Shown one piece after another: positions 32,291 to 41,096 of a stretch of 64,000 nucleotides of DNA. The position numbers were made by a program, and so were the translations under genes. A model generated the notes under the pieces. That model had not been told where the DNA came from. It was given only the letters and a program-made list of their open reading frames with translations, and ran no database searches. The DNA is from CAXXOK01 sp963663285 (lineage in GTDB: Bacteria > Bacillota > Clostridia > Christensenellales > Aristaeellaceae). Position 1 is the stretch's first letter, and each line of letters starts with the position of its first letter. The stretch covers positions 1,284,451 through 1,348,450 of the forward strand of contig CAXXNI010000004.1 in the NCBI GenBank assembly GCA_963663285.2, given 5' to 3'.

Positions 32291-33493
32291 TTATACCATG
32301 TCGTAGTGGGCGCGGATGGTGGTAATGATGTAGTCTACTTCTTCCGCAGTCAATTCTGGGAAGATAGGCAGGCAAACGGAGCTGTTACAAGTTTTCTCTG
32401 CGACCGGCAAACTGCCCGGTTGATACCCAAGCCCATGAAACGCTTTTTGCAGGTGCAGGGGTACGGGGTAGAACGCGCCGGTGCCAATTTGTGCTTCTTG
32501 CAGTGCCGCGCTCAGGGCGGCTTTATCCGGCGCCAAAACGGCGTATTGGTGCCAGCAGGGAACGATGCCTTCCGGAGTCAGCGGCGGCAACTGCAATGGC
32601 GTATCCATCAGCCCCCGCGTATAACGGATAGCGTTCTCGGTACGCTTGCGGGTAAATTCGCCAAGTTTGCTTAGCTTTACTTGCAAAACAGCGGCTTGCA
32701 CGCTGTCCAGCCGGGAATTATCGCCGATCAGGAAATTATAGTATTTATACGGATCGTACAATCCGTTGCTATGCTCCTGCTCCTCCAGCGCCAGTTCGCC
32801 GGCGTCCTCGCCCAGCAGCGCAGCAGCTTTCCAGCCGTTTTTCCCGCTTCCATGGGCCTTCAGTGCACGGCAGAGCAAGGCGATCTCGTCGCTGTCGGTG
32901 GCGATCATTCCGCCGTCGCCAAAGGCAGCAAGGTTCTTAGTAGGGTAAAAAGAAAAGCAACCCGCATCGGCAAGCGTACCGGCTTGTTTGCCCCGGTACT
33001 GCGCACCGATTGCCTGGCAGGCATCCTCTACAACGGTAAGGTGATGGCGCTTTGCAATCTGGTTGATCGCATCCATATCCGCGGGCACGCCGAAAATATC
33101 AACCGGTAATATTGCGGTTGTGCGGGGGGTGATAGCGGCTTCGATCAGAGCGGGATCGATATTATAGCTGATGGGATCAATATCCACAAAGACAGGAACT
33201 GCGCCAATGGAAGCGATGGCTTCTGCCGATGCAAAAAAGGTAAAGGGGGTAGTGATGACCTCATCGCCCGCTTTTACCCCGCAGGCGCGCAAAGCAAGGC
33301 GAAGCGCCTCGGTGCCGTTGCCGCAGGTAATGACGTGCTTGACAGCTAAATACTCCGCAAGCGCGCTTTCCAGCTTTTTAACGGCAGAACCCTCGATAAA
33401 AGCGCATTCCCGAAGGCATTCCAACACCTTGGGTTCCATTTCCGGCGCTAATGCGCGGTATTGCCGATCCAAATTAAAAAAAGGTACTTTCAT
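32291..33493 (-). CDS. DegT/DnrJ/EryC1/StrS-family PLP aminotransferase
   Basis: 400 residues, fold type I. Family hallmarks: GNGTEALRLALRA near residue 57, the EDACQAIGAQYRGK loop and the PLP lysine in CFSFYPTKNLAAFGDGGMI. Such enzymes transaminate keto-sugars (usually UDP- or dTDP-linked) for glycan or LPS-like precursors. It is transcribed alone from its own strong promoter, with no sugar dehydratase or glycosyltransferase next to it; the nearest possible partner is the CapD-like dehydratase 10 kb away. SD AGAGAGG. The substrate is unknown. Confidence 0.9.
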   Translation of the reverse strand: MKVPFFNLDRQYRALAPEMEPKVLECLRECAFIEGSAVKKLESALAEYLAVKHVITCGNGTEALRLALRACGVKAGDEVITTPFTFFASAEAIASIGAVPVFVDIDPISYNIDPALIEAAITPRTTAILPVDIFGVPADMDAINQIAKRHHLTVVEDACQAIGAQYRGKQAGTLADAGCFSFYPTKNLAAFGDGGMIATDSDEIALLCRALKAHGSGKNGWKAAALLGEDAGELALEEQEHSNGLYDPYKYYNFLIGDNSRLDSVQAAVLQVKLSKLGEFTRKRTENAIRYTRGLMDTPLQLPPLTPEGIVPCWHQYAVLAPDKAALSAALQEAQIGTGAFYPVPLHLQKAFHGLGYQPGSLPVAEKTCNSSVCLPIFPELTAEEVDYIITTIRAHYDMV

Positions 33494-33535
33494 GATTAAA
33501 GCCTCTCTTTTCGATCAATGCGTCGATACCCGCTG

Positions 33536-33564
33536 ATGATAGCACACGGCAAAGGGGCTGTCAA
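33536..33564 (-). promoter_or_regulatory. Promoter of the DegT-family aminotransferase
   Basis: Minus strand: -35 TTGACA (33564-33559), 17-base spacer, -10 TATCAT (33541-33536). Confidence 0.8.
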
Positions 33565-33704
33565 TCGGCGGTGAACGCATAAACAAGGCAGGAAACATGG
33601 TTATGAAAAACGAATTATCCAATATCGACATCCACAAAATACCATGGCATGCTGATTTGTTTTTAAGACTGACCGCCAAACGGAAAGAGTGAGGGTGGAA
33701 TACG

Positions 33705-34451
33705 ATGAAGCTAGTGTTGTTGCGCCACGGGGAGAGCGAGTGGAACCTCCTGAATTTATTTACAGGCTGGATGGATGTTGGTTTATCCGCCGCCGGCGAA
33801 CGGGAAGCCCAGCAATCCGGGCAGCTGATGCTGGATGCAGGGCTGGATTTTGACCTGTGTTATACATCCTATTTAAAGCGCGCTATTCATACGCTGAACT
33901 ATGCGCTGGCAACAATGGACCGCGAATGGCTGCCGGTGGTAAAGAGCTGGAAATTGAACGAACGCCACTATGGCAATCTGCAAGGCTTAAACAAAGCAGA
34001 AACCGCCGCCCAATATGGCGAGGAGCAGGTGCATATATGGCGGCGCTCGTACGATGTGCGCCCCCCTGCGTTATCGGCGGAGGATGAGCGCAATCCGGCG
34101 TTGCAAGCCGCATACCGTGGCATACCTGCGGAGGAACTGCCGCTATGCGAAAGCCTCAAGGATACGGTAGCCCGCGTGATTCCCTATTTTCAACAGGAAA
34201 TCTGGCCCCATGTAGCTGGTGGAGAGCGGGTGCTGATTGCGGCGCATGGCAACAGCTTGCGGGCGTTGATGATGCACCTTGAGAATCTGAAGCCTAAAGA
34301 AATTATGGAAATCAACCTTCCTACCGGTATTCCGCTGGTATATGATTTATCGGCGACGGGGAAAGTGCTAAGCAAGGCATACTTAGGCGATCCGATGATT
34401 GTGGCGGCGAAAATGCGCAAAGTTGCCGGGCAGGGGAAAAAGAAACCATAA
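33705..34451 (+). CDS. gpmA: 2,3-bisphosphoglycerate-dependent phosphoglycerate mutase
   Basis: 248 residues. LVLLRHGESEWN (His8 as phospho-acceptor), TGWMDVGLSAAGEREA, LNERHYGNLQGLNKAE and AAHGNSLRALMMHLE are the dPGM signature. It interconverts 3- and 2-phosphoglycerate in glycolysis. SD-like GAGGGTGG precedes the ATG. It is followed 22 bases later by a ZIP transporter gene, with which it probably shares a transcript and the terminator at 35309. No clear promoter was found in front. Confidence 0.96.
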   Translation: MKLVLLRHGESEWNLLNLFTGWMDVGLSAAGEREAQQSGQLMLDAGLDFDLCYTSYLKRAIHTLNYALATMDREWLPVVKSWKLNERHYGNLQGLNKAETAAQYGEEQVHIWRRSYDVRPPALSAEDERNPALQAAYRGIPAEELPLCESLKDTVARVIPYFQQEIWPHVAGGERVLIAAHGNSLRALMMHLENLKPKEIMEINLPTGIPLVYDLSATGKVLSKAYLGDPMIVAAKMRKVAGQGKKKP

Positions 34452-34473
34452 ACCATAACGGAGGACGATACGG

Positions 34474-35262
34474 ATGAACACAAGCTTGATGACCTTTTAT
34501 GGCCTGATGATCCCTTTGGCTGGGACAACACTGGGCGCTGCAATGGTGTTTTTCATGCGGCGGGAGATGAGCACAAACCTGCAAAAGCTGTTGCTGGGCT
34601 TTGCATCCGGCGTTATGATTGCTGCTTCTGTGTGGTCGCTGCTGATACCGGCAATAGAAATGGTGGAGCAAACAGGGGGAACTGCGTGGGTCCCGCCCGC
34701 CGTGGGCTTCTTGGCGGGCATAGGTTTTCTGCTTGGACTGGATATGTTGATACCGCACTTGCATATGAACGCAAAAAAACCGGAAGGTTTACATACGAAA
34801 GTGCGCAAGTCTTTCATGCTGGTGCTGGCGGTAACGCTGCATAACATCCCGGAAGGAATGGCAGTCGGCGTGGTGTTTGCAGGCGTACTGAGCGGGAATG
34901 CTGCTGTTTCCATGGCGGGTGCGTTTGCGCTGGCTGTTGGTATCGCGATACAAAACTTTCCGGAAGGGGCTATTATTTCCATGCCTTTGGTTGGCACTGG
35001 CATGAGCCGCCGTAAATCCTTTGTTTTTGGCTTCCTTTCCGGTATTGTGGAACCGATTGGCGCGCTGCTGACCATCATGCTGACAGCTGTCATTTCTTCG
35101 CTGCTGCCGTATATGCTGGCGTTTGCCGCGGGTGCGATGATTTACGTTGTGGTGGAAGAGCTGATACCCGAAGCGCAGGCGGAACCGCACAGCAATATCG
35201 GTACCCTTGGAGTAGCGTTTGGCTTTACCGTGATGATGGTGCTGGATGTGGCGCTGGGGTGA
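34474..35262 (+). CDS. ZIP-family divalent metal transporter
   Basis: 262 residues with about eight membrane segments. Metal-site motifs HNIPEGMAVG (helix IV) and NFPEGAIIS (helix V) are typical of the GufA/ZupT branch of ZIP proteins, which bring in Zn or related metals. The loop after helix III holds HLHMNAKKPEG, a likely His-containing cytoplasmic loop. SD GGAGG lies 9 bases from the ATG. Pairing with gpmA is unusual in function but the spacing is operon-like. Confidence 0.93.
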   Translation: MNTSLMTFYGLMIPLAGTTLGAAMVFFMRREMSTNLQKLLLGFASGVMIAASVWSLLIPAIEMVEQTGGTAWVPPAVGFLAGIGFLLGLDMLIPHLHMNAKKPEGLHTKVRKSFMLVLAVTLHNIPEGMAVGVVFAGVLSGNAAVSMAGAFALAVGIAIQNFPEGAIISMPLVGTGMSRRKSFVFGFLSGIVEPIGALLTIMLTAVISSLLPYMLAFAAGAMIYVVVEELIPEAQAEPHSNIGTLGVAFGFTVMMVLDVALG

Positions 35263-35308
35263 ACCACGCAATAGATCATATAAAAATGAATATGTGAAGA
35301 TACATCAA

Positions 35309-35350
35309 GAGCCGTTGCGGCAGTGGGTCTGCCGCAACGGCTCTCTTTTA
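35309..35350 (+). terminator. Strong terminator after the ZIP gene
   Basis: 15-bp perfect stem GAGCCGTTGCGGCAG / CTGCCGCAACGGCTC, 5-base loop, then TCTTTT. It lies between convergent genes. Confidence 0.95.
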
Positions 35351-35373
35351 TAAGGAGGGTCCCATGATTGACG

Positions 35374-35868
35374 CTACCACATCTGGCTCTGTAAGGAACC
35401 ATCGTAATATGGCGCGCGAATGAGCATGTTCTTATAGTCGATCTGGATTATATAACGGTACTGGTATTCCACCCGGCCATCCAGCATGCGAATACGCTTG
35501 GAGCGGAACGAATAGCAATTATGCACCGTCAGTTTTGGTACGACTTCTTCCAGCAATAGAAGCAGCGCTTCCTGCTTTTCGATGGTCAAATTGGGGTAGC
35601 CATAATCCGCCATCGTGAAGGTAAGCTCATGCCCGAAGGGATTGAGAAACTGCAGTGTAAAACCTGTTTTGTCGATTGTTAGGCTTTCGATGGCATACTT
35701 GTGCGCTTGCCGAAGTATTGGCCGCATGGCATCGAAAATCGGGGACGCGTATAGCTTTTTAACTCGGAGCCGCTGAATACGCATGCGCTTATGATCGAAA
35801 ATCAACAAATAGACGATCGCGGCGATTCCGATAAGCGCGATTACGAAATACGGCATCGATCTGTCCAT
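35374..35868 (-). CDS. Uncharacterised membrane-anchored protein, 164 residues
   Basis: I do not recognise the family. Residues about 7-23 form one membrane segment (YFVIALIGIAAIVYLLIF), followed by a basic stretch (HKRMRIQRLRVKK) that would sit in the cytoplasm, then a globular domain of about 125 residues with alternating strands (FTLQFLNPFGHELTFTMADY, YQYRYIIQIDYKNMLIRAPY). SD AGAGG is 9 bases from the ATG, in the context GAGGCGACCTC, which could pair with itself. It is single-gene and ends against the ZIP terminator. Its upstream side is the gene-free island described below. Confidence 0.8.
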   Translation of the reverse strand: MDRSMPYFVIALIGIAAIVYLLIFDHKRMRIQRLRVKKLYASPIFDAMRPILRQAHKYAIESLTIDKTGFTLQFLNPFGHELTFTMADYGYPNLTIEKQEALLLLLEEVVPKLTVHNCYSFRSKRIRMLDGRVEYQYRYIIQIDYKNMLIRAPYYDGSLQSQMW

Positions 35869-36027
35869 GAGAGGTCGCCTCTTTCATTAGGGTATTTTAG
35901 ACAAATAATCGAAAACCGAACGAATTTATGACGTAATTATTGTAACATACGAAAAGCTGATGTACAAGCGCAGTTGTGGAGAAAACAAGGAAAAACCATG
36001 GAAACAACCTTAACAATGTATTAACTA

Positions 36028-36055
36028 TGTGAATAAATGGTTACATTGTGGATAA
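36028..36055 (+). promoter_or_regulatory. Pair of consensus DnaA boxes
   Basis: TGTGAATAA (36028-36036) and TGTGGATAA (36047-36055) are exact complements of TTATTCACA and TTATCCACA, in the same orientation and 19 bases apart start to start, roughly two helical turns. Confidence 0.6.
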
Positions 36056-36376
36056 ATATAGCTTATTCATGTAACAATTTACGTTTTCCACATAAAAAGG
36101 TGGAAATGTGGGTAACTCATCTGAAAATGAAAATCGGGACGAGGCCTTGCATAGAAGCCCTGTGAAAAATGACAAAACAAGGTTTGTTATATAGATAATA
36201 TTGGATTATAAACAGAAAAATGCAGTAATTTGTGGGGAATGCCGTAAACAGGTCACTTTTCTACAAGTTATGGACTACCATACTACGGACTGAAAGTGAA
36301 ACCCGGGTAAAATGTCGAACCAATTGCATCCTGGCAATTGGATTGTACGTAGATCATGAATTGAAATCAATGAATG

Positions 36377-36421
36377 TAACCACGCGCCGCCGTTCTATTC
36401 TGAAACGGCGGCGCGTGGTTA
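36377..36421. repeat. Perfect 18-bp inverted repeat
   Basis: Arms TAACCACGCGCCGCCGTT and AACGGCGGCGCGTGGTTA with a 9-base loop. It lacks a T tract on either strand, so it is not a textbook terminator, although it lies 46 bases past the stop of the SCP2-domain gene. Confidence 0.8.
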
Positions 36422-36466
36422 TACATGAATTCCACAAATTGTGTAAAAGCTGTGAAACTCTTATGA

Positions 36467-36835
36467 TTACAGGAATTTTGCCAGCTGCAACAAGGCGGAT
36501 TGATTGCCTTCCACGCGCACGCGTCCGAGCAACAGCGCTTTCATAGGGCTTACTTTGCGCTGAAAAATAGACAGCAAATGGATATCTTTCCCGGAAACGG
36601 TTACATCCACAGGTGAAGCGGGCGTCAGTTCGCTGAATTGCCCCTGCGTAAGCGCAAAGGCGTAGCGGTATTCCGTATCGGTAGCTACAATACGGTACGC
36701 ATAGCTAAAACCGTTTAATGATTCTTCGTTACGGGAGAGCACCACCGTCAGCGATGGTATGAAATCCGCAAGCGTGGCAGAGGCATCAGCCAACAGATAC
36801 AGCTGCTGAATATCCTGCCGAAAGGCATCGGTCAT
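36467..36835 (-). CDS. SCP2 sterol-carrier-like domain protein
   Basis: 122 residues from the ATG with SD AGGAGGG. The C-terminal half, TVSGKDIHLLSIFQRKVSPM and KALLLGRVRVEG, carries the SCP2 signature in which a helix follows a 'G-x-hydrophobic-x-V-x-G' strand; these small proteins bind lipids or act as dimer partners. The physiological ligand in bacteria is generally unknown. It is the last gene of a run that begins with the CapD-like gene, 69 bases after asnS. Confidence 0.8.
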   Translation of the reverse strand: MTDAFRQDIQQLYLLADASATLADFIPSLTVVLSRNEESLNGFSYAYRIVATDTEYRYAFALTQGQFSELTPASPVDVTVSGKDIHLLSIFQRKVSPMKALLLGRVRVEGNQSALLQLAKFL

Positions 36836-36904
36836 TATATCCCTCCTGTAAGAGTGCAACCTTCTATCGCAACGAAAAGCAGGATGGCTTTACTGGGCGT
36901 GCCC

Positions 36905-38299
36905 TTAAAAGTCTGCGCTGCCGGTAGTGCGGGGGAAGGGCAGTACATCGCGGATGTTGGTCATACCCGTAAGGTACATTACCAAACGCTCAAAACCCAG
37001 CCCGAAGCCGGAATGCGGCGCAGTGCCAAAGCGGCGCGTATCCAAATACCAAGCGTACTGTTCTTCGTTAAGCCCCATTTGCTGCATACGGGCTTGCAGC
37101 ACCTCCAGCCGTTCCTCACGCTGGCTGCCGCCGATCAACTCGCCAATGCCGGGTACCAGCATATCGACTGCGGCGACGGTTTTCTCATCGTCATTCATAC
37201 GCATATAGAAGGCTTTGATGTCTTTAGGATAGTTATATACAAATACCGGGCGGCCGAAGTGTTTTTCGGTCAGGTAGCGCTCGTGCTCGGTTTGTAAATC
37301 CATCCCCCAGGAGACAGGGTATTCAAATTCCTGTCCGCTCTTTTGCAAAATTTCTATGGCGTCGGTATAAGTACAGCGCGCGAAATCGCTCCCCGCGACA
37401 GCGCTTAACTTGTCGATCAGCCCCTTGTCAACAAACCGGTTCAGGAAGGACATCTCTTCCGGAGCTTTTGCCAGAATATTGATGATGACGTATTTTAGCA
37501 TCGCTTCCGCCAGCACCATATCGTCAAACAGATTAGCAAAGGCGATTTCCGGCTCGATCATCCAAAACTCTGCTGCGTGGCGGGGCGTGTAGCTTTTTTC
37601 GGCACGGAAGGTGGGGCCGAAGGTATATACATTGCGAAACGCCATACAGAAAGTTTCTACGTTCAACTGGCCGCTGACTGTAAGGCTGGCAGGCTTGCCG
37701 AAGAAATCCTGCGAATAATCCACGGTTCCGTCTTGTGTACGGGCAGGCTGGTCGATGTTCAGCGTGGTCACCTGAAACATTTCACCCGCGCCTTCACAAT
37801 CGCTGGTGGTAATGAGCGGGGTGTGTACGTATACAAAACCCTGCTCCGCAAAAAAAGCGTGTATCAGCTGCGCCGCCAGCGACCGGATGCGGAACACTGC
37901 ATAAAACGCGTTGGTACGCGGGCGCAGGTGGGCGATGGTGCGGAGGTATTCAAAGCTGTGCCGCTTTTTTTGCAGCGGATACGCCGGATCACACGCACCG
38001 AGGATTTCTACCGTTTCGGCTTTCAGTTCGAACGGCTGTTTCATATCCGGCGTGAGTGTCAGCGTGCCGGTGGCGCGCACAGCGCTGCCCAATGTGGTTT
38101 TAATAACGTCAGCAAACTGGCTGGTGATACCGTCTTCCAAAACGATTTGCAGATTTGAAAAACATGTGCCGTCGTTGATTTCCATAAACCCGAAAGCTTT
38201 GCTGTCTCGCACGGTGCGCACCCAGCCTGAAACCGTACAGTTGGGGATATCTGCTGTCGGAGGATTGGTAAACAGGTCGTCCAGAATAAGGTTTTCCAT
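36905..38299 (-). CDS. asnS: Asparaginyl-tRNA synthetase
   Basis: 464 residues, normal length for AsnRS. An N-terminal OB-fold anticodon domain (CTVSGWVRTVRDSKAFGFME) leads to the class II core with motif 2 FRAEKSYTPRHAAEFWMIEPE and motif 3 GFGLGFERLVMYLTGM. The GTVDYSQDFFGKPASLTVSGQL segment favours AsnRS over AspRS. It charges tRNA-Asn with asparagine. The ATG at 38299 has SD AAGGAGG 9 bases upstream; the long upstream frame belongs to the glucokinase gene, whose stop is 4 bases away. Confidence 0.96.
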   Translation of the reverse strand: MENLILDDLFTNPPTADIPNCTVSGWVRTVRDSKAFGFMEINDGTCFSNLQIVLEDGITSQFADVIKTTLGSAVRATGTLTLTPDMKQPFELKAETVEILGACDPAYPLQKKRHSFEYLRTIAHLRPRTNAFYAVFRIRSLAAQLIHAFFAEQGFVYVHTPLITTSDCEGAGEMFQVTTLNIDQPARTQDGTVDYSQDFFGKPASLTVSGQLNVETFCMAFRNVYTFGPTFRAEKSYTPRHAAEFWMIEPEIAFANLFDDMVLAEAMLKYVIINILAKAPEEMSFLNRFVDKGLIDKLSAVAGSDFARCTYTDAIEILQKSGQEFEYPVSWGMDLQTEHERYLTEKHFGRPVFVYNYPKDIKAFYMRMNDDEKTVAAVDMLVPGIGELIGGSQREERLEVLQARMQQMGLNEEQYAWYLDTRRFGTAPHSGFGLGFERLVMYLTGMTNIRDVLPFPRTTGSADF

Positions 38300-38303
38300 G
38301 GGG

Positions 38304-39266
38304 TTATGCCTCCTTGACGGGTTCTTTGCCCAAAAGCGCCGCACCGATAATACCAGCTTCCGCACCGAGTCTGGCGATCTCGATACGGGAGGAGGGCATG
38401 GATTTAAACAACAAATACCGCGGCAGCCGCTGGCGCACCGCATCCAGCAGGAAATTGCCTGCTTTGCTTACGCCGCCGCCGAGAATGATAATTTCCGGAT
38501 CTAAAAAGGCGATAACCGTATCCAGCGCCATGCACAGGTAATTTACATAGCGGCGGAATACCTTCAGCGCTACGTCGTCGCCTTCCTTGGCACAGTCAAA
38601 AACGATTTTTGCGGTTACCTTGTCTGCGTTGCCGCCGCAAGCAGCGTAAAGCTCGCTGTCCGGGTGCTGGAGCATTGCTTGTTTGCCCATGCGGATAATA
38701 GCGGTGGCGCTGCAATACCGTTCCAGGCAACCGTTGTTGCCGCAGGTGCAAGGCTCGCCCTCAATATCCATGGGAATATGGCCGATTTCGCTGCCGATGC
38801 CGTGAAAGCCGCTCCACGGACGTCCGCCGATGACGATGCCGCCGCCGACCCCTGTGCCCAGCGTGAGAAATACGCTGGAGTGGCAACCCGCGCTGACGCC
38901 GCAGATGCTTTCGGCATAGCCAGCGACAGTTGCGTCATTATCAATATAAACAGGTTTGTCAATATACTTCTGCATTTCCGTGCGAAGGGGGATGTTGTGC
39001 CAATCCAGATTGGTGCAAAAAACAACCGTACCCGTGCTCTGCTCGGCAACGCCGGGCACGCCGATGCCAATGGATACAAGATCGTCCAGCGTGTTTCCGC
39101 TCTTTTCCAGCACATCCAGCGCGCAAATCGCCATATCATGAACAATTTCTCCATATGGCCGCCCCACCAGCGTTGCGGTTTCCCCCTGCGCCAGAATGTG
39201 GCCGTTTGCGTCTACCACACCGACTTTGATACCGGTGCCCCCCACGTCGATACCCAAATAAACCAT
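38304..39266 (-). CDS. glk: ROK-family glucokinase
   Basis: 320 residues. ATP-binding YLGIDVGGTGIKVGVVD at the N-terminus, substrate residues around IDNDATVAGYAES, and the ROK zinc motif CTCGNNGCLERYCS (CxCGxxGCxE) are intact. No DNA-binding domain is present, so it is an enzyme rather than a ROK repressor. It phosphorylates glucose to glucose 6-phosphate. Location directly after hprK links it to carbon control. SD AGGGGGA precedes the ATG by 6 bases. Confidence 0.92.
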   Translation of the reverse strand: MVYLGIDVGGTGIKVGVVDANGHILAQGETATLVGRPYGEIVHDMAICALDVLEKSGNTLDDLVSIGIGVPGVAEQSTGTVVFCTNLDWHNIPLRTEMQKYIDKPVYIDNDATVAGYAESICGVSAGCHSSVFLTLGTGVGGGIVIGGRPWSGFHGIGSEIGHIPMDIEGEPCTCGNNGCLERYCSATAIIRMGKQAMLQHPDSELYAACGGNADKVTAKIVFDCAKEGDDVALKVFRRYVNYLCMALDTVIAFLDPEIIILGGGVSKAGNFLLDAVRQRLPRYLLFKSMPSSRIEIARLGAEAGIIGAALLGKEPVKEA

Positions 39267-39309
39267 GGTTTGTCCCCCTACTATCTCTTTAACGGCTGCT
39301 AAAGCCGCA

Positions 39310-40245
39310 TCAGCTTTCCTTTGATGAATCCTGACTTTGTGCAATCATCTCGTTCAGACGGCGGTCCAGCTCGTGAGCGGCACTGTACCCCAGACGTTTC
39401 AGGCTCAGGTTACGCGAAGCCACCTCAATAATGATGGCCAGGTTGCGCCCGGGGCGAACCGGCATGATCTGGAAAGGAATCTTCACGCCTAAAATCGTTA
39501 CGGTTTCCTCGGTCAGGCCCAGCCGGTCGTATTCCTTGTTCTGATCCCATTTTTCCATATGGATGACCATATCGATCGACTTTGAGATGATGACCGAACC
39601 GACGCCGTACATGGCGCGGATATCAATAATGCCGATGCCGCGGATTTCCATGAAGTGGCGCACCATTTCCGGCGCTTCACCGATGAGCCGGTCATCGGCT
39701 ACACGGCAGATATCCACTACATCGTCGGCAACCAACTGATGGCCGCGCTTCACCAGTTCCAGCGCCGCCTCGCTTTTACCGACGCCGCTTTCGCCTGTAA
39801 GCAGCACCCCGACGCCGTATACATCCACCAGTACGCCGTGGCGTGTAACGTGCGGTGCAAGGCAGCGGTTTAAGTACATAATCGCCTGCAGCGAAAATTT
39901 GGTAGTCTTGGCGTTGCTTTGGAAAACGGGAATATCCTGCTGGCGCGCCAGCTCAATCAGCTCCCGGGGCGGAATCATACCCCAGCATACAATGATGCAG
40001 GGGAGCTTATAGCCCATGTATACTTCCAGAATGCTGCGGCGTTTTTCCGATTCCAGCGATTCCAGATATGTCATTTCCACCTTGCCGATCACCTGCGGGC
40101 GCTCGTAGGCGAAATACTCATAAAATCCGAAAAACTGCATACCGGGGCGGTTGAGATCGGTCGAGTTGATTTCCATTTCATCCCGTGTGGAAGGACTTAG
40201 CACTTCCAGATTCAGGGATTCAATGAAATCGGCGATTTTAATCAT
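39310..40245 (-). CDS. hprK: HPr kinase/phosphorylase
   Basis: 311 residues. P-loop GESGVGKS at 151-158, catalytic His136 in TRHGV, the HprK signature MEIRGIGIIDIRAMYG and the GLTEETVTILG segment are present. It phosphorylates and dephosphorylates Ser46 of HPr in response to fructose bisphosphate and phosphate, controlling catabolite repression through CcpA in Bacillota. The N-terminal domain is complete. SD GGGAG 9 bases from the ATG. It sits in the middle of a seven-gene minus-strand run. Confidence 0.97.
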   Translation of the reverse strand: MIKIADFIESLNLEVLSPSTRDEMEINSTDLNRPGMQFFGFYEYFAYERPQVIGKVEMTYLESLESEKRRSILEVYMGYKLPCIIVCWGMIPPRELIELARQQDIPVFQSNAKTTKFSLQAIMYLNRCLAPHVTRHGVLVDVYGVGVLLTGESGVGKSEAALELVKRGHQLVADDVVDICRVADDRLIGEAPEMVRHFMEIRGIGIIDIRAMYGVGSVIISKSIDMVIHMEKWDQNKEYDRLGLTEETVTILGVKIPFQIMPVRPGRNLAIIIEVASRNLSLKRLGYSAAHELDRRLNEMIAQSQDSSKES

Positions 40246-40259
40246 TCAGAATCACTCCC

Positions 40260-41060
40260 TCAGGCTTGATTGCCTAATACGTGTTCATTAATAAACCGTG
40301 CGAGGCCATCCTCCGCGTTGGTGCCGCATACATAGCGTGCGGCTTGTTTTACCTCGTCGCGGGCATTACCCATGGCTACGCTATGGGTAGCGTATTGCAG
40401 CATGGTAAGGTCGTTTAAGCTGTCGCCAAATACCAGCGTATGTTCCGGGGACAACTGTAACTTCTCCGCCAGTTTAATAAGTGCGGCGCCTTTACTGACG
40501 CCCAGCGGTTCCGCCTCTAGAAAATATGGTTTGCTCACGGTGAAGGAAGCCTGCGGAAAATCCTTTTGAATAATGGGATACAACCGCGCAACCTCTTCCG
40601 GTGTACTAACGCTGAGCACCTTGGGTGTAGGGAAGTCAATAAACGATGCTAAATCACCAACGGCTTGCCCGCGCATGCCGGAAGAACGCTTATACGATGC
40701 GCTGGAACCACATTCTTCATCGTAATAGAAGCTCTCGCCATAATAGCACTGTACGTAAAAGCCTTCCTTCTTCAGATAACGAACGATTTCCTGCGCCTGC
40801 TGCGGCATAAACTCGACAGCGTCGATTACATTATGTTCCGCATCTACCAATTCTGCTCCGTTACTGGCTATATAGGGCAGCCCCGTATTCAGCCTGGTTA
40901 CAAAAGGGCGCATGCTGGGCGGCGTCCGGCCGCTGGCGGGAATTACACGGATTCCTCGTGCCATGGCTTTTTGGAAAACTTCCAGCGTATAGGGAGTAAT
41001 AGTGGTTTCCGGGGAAAGCAGCGTATCGTCTAAATCAGTCACGATGGCGTCTATTTGCAA
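40260..41060 (-). CDS. Cof-type HAD-superfamily phosphatase
   Basis: 266 residues from a TTG start. Motif I DLDDTLL, motif II ASGRTPP, the lysine around PKVLSVS/KGAALIKLAE and motif IV FGDSLNDLTML define Cof-like HAD phosphatases (class IIB cap), which dephosphorylate sugar phosphates or other small metabolites. The ATG at 41078 is followed at once by AAGGAG, which is better read as the SD of the TTG nine bases further on. Substrate is not known. Confidence 0.88.
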   Translation of the reverse strand: MQIDAIVTDLDDTLLSPETTITPYTLEVFQKAMARGIRVIPASGRTPPSMRPFVTRLNTGLPYIASNGAELVDAEHNVIDAVEFMPQQAQEIVRYLKKEGFYVQCYYGESFYYDEECGSSASYKRSSGMRGQAVGDLASFIDFPTPKVLSVSTPEEVARLYPIIQKDFPQASFTVSKPYFLEAEPLGVSKGAALIKLAEKLQLSPEHTLVFGDSLNDLTMLQYATHSVAMGNARDEVKQAARYVCGTNAEDGLARFINEHVLGNQA

Positions 41061-41096
41061 AATCAAAAACTCCTTCATGTTTAAATAGGGGTATGC

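Larger units (their letters stand above)
35869..36466. other. AT-rich gene-free island with clustered DnaA-box matches and hairpins
   Basis: Nearly 600 bases without a supportable gene. Two exact matches to the DnaA consensus TTATNCACA on the complement lie at 36028-36036 and 36047-36055. Single-mismatch copies lie at 35975-35983, 36084-36092, 36107-36115 and 36440-36448. An AT-rich stretch follows at 36183-36215. Hairpins occur at 36320-36341 (CCAATTGC / GCAATTGG) and 36377-36421. The open frame on the plus strand from 36232 lacks an SD and runs through both hairpins, so I do not call it. Confidence 0.55.

Noticed and set aside
35880..36240. Calling the DnaA-box region oriC outright
   Set aside because: No dnaA, dnaN or rpmH nearby and flanking genes are not divergent; kept as a candidate finding only.
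36232..36546. 104-residue plus-strand frame in the gene-free island
   Set aside because: No SD, runs through two strong hairpins and into the end of the SCP2-domain gene, with no coding character.
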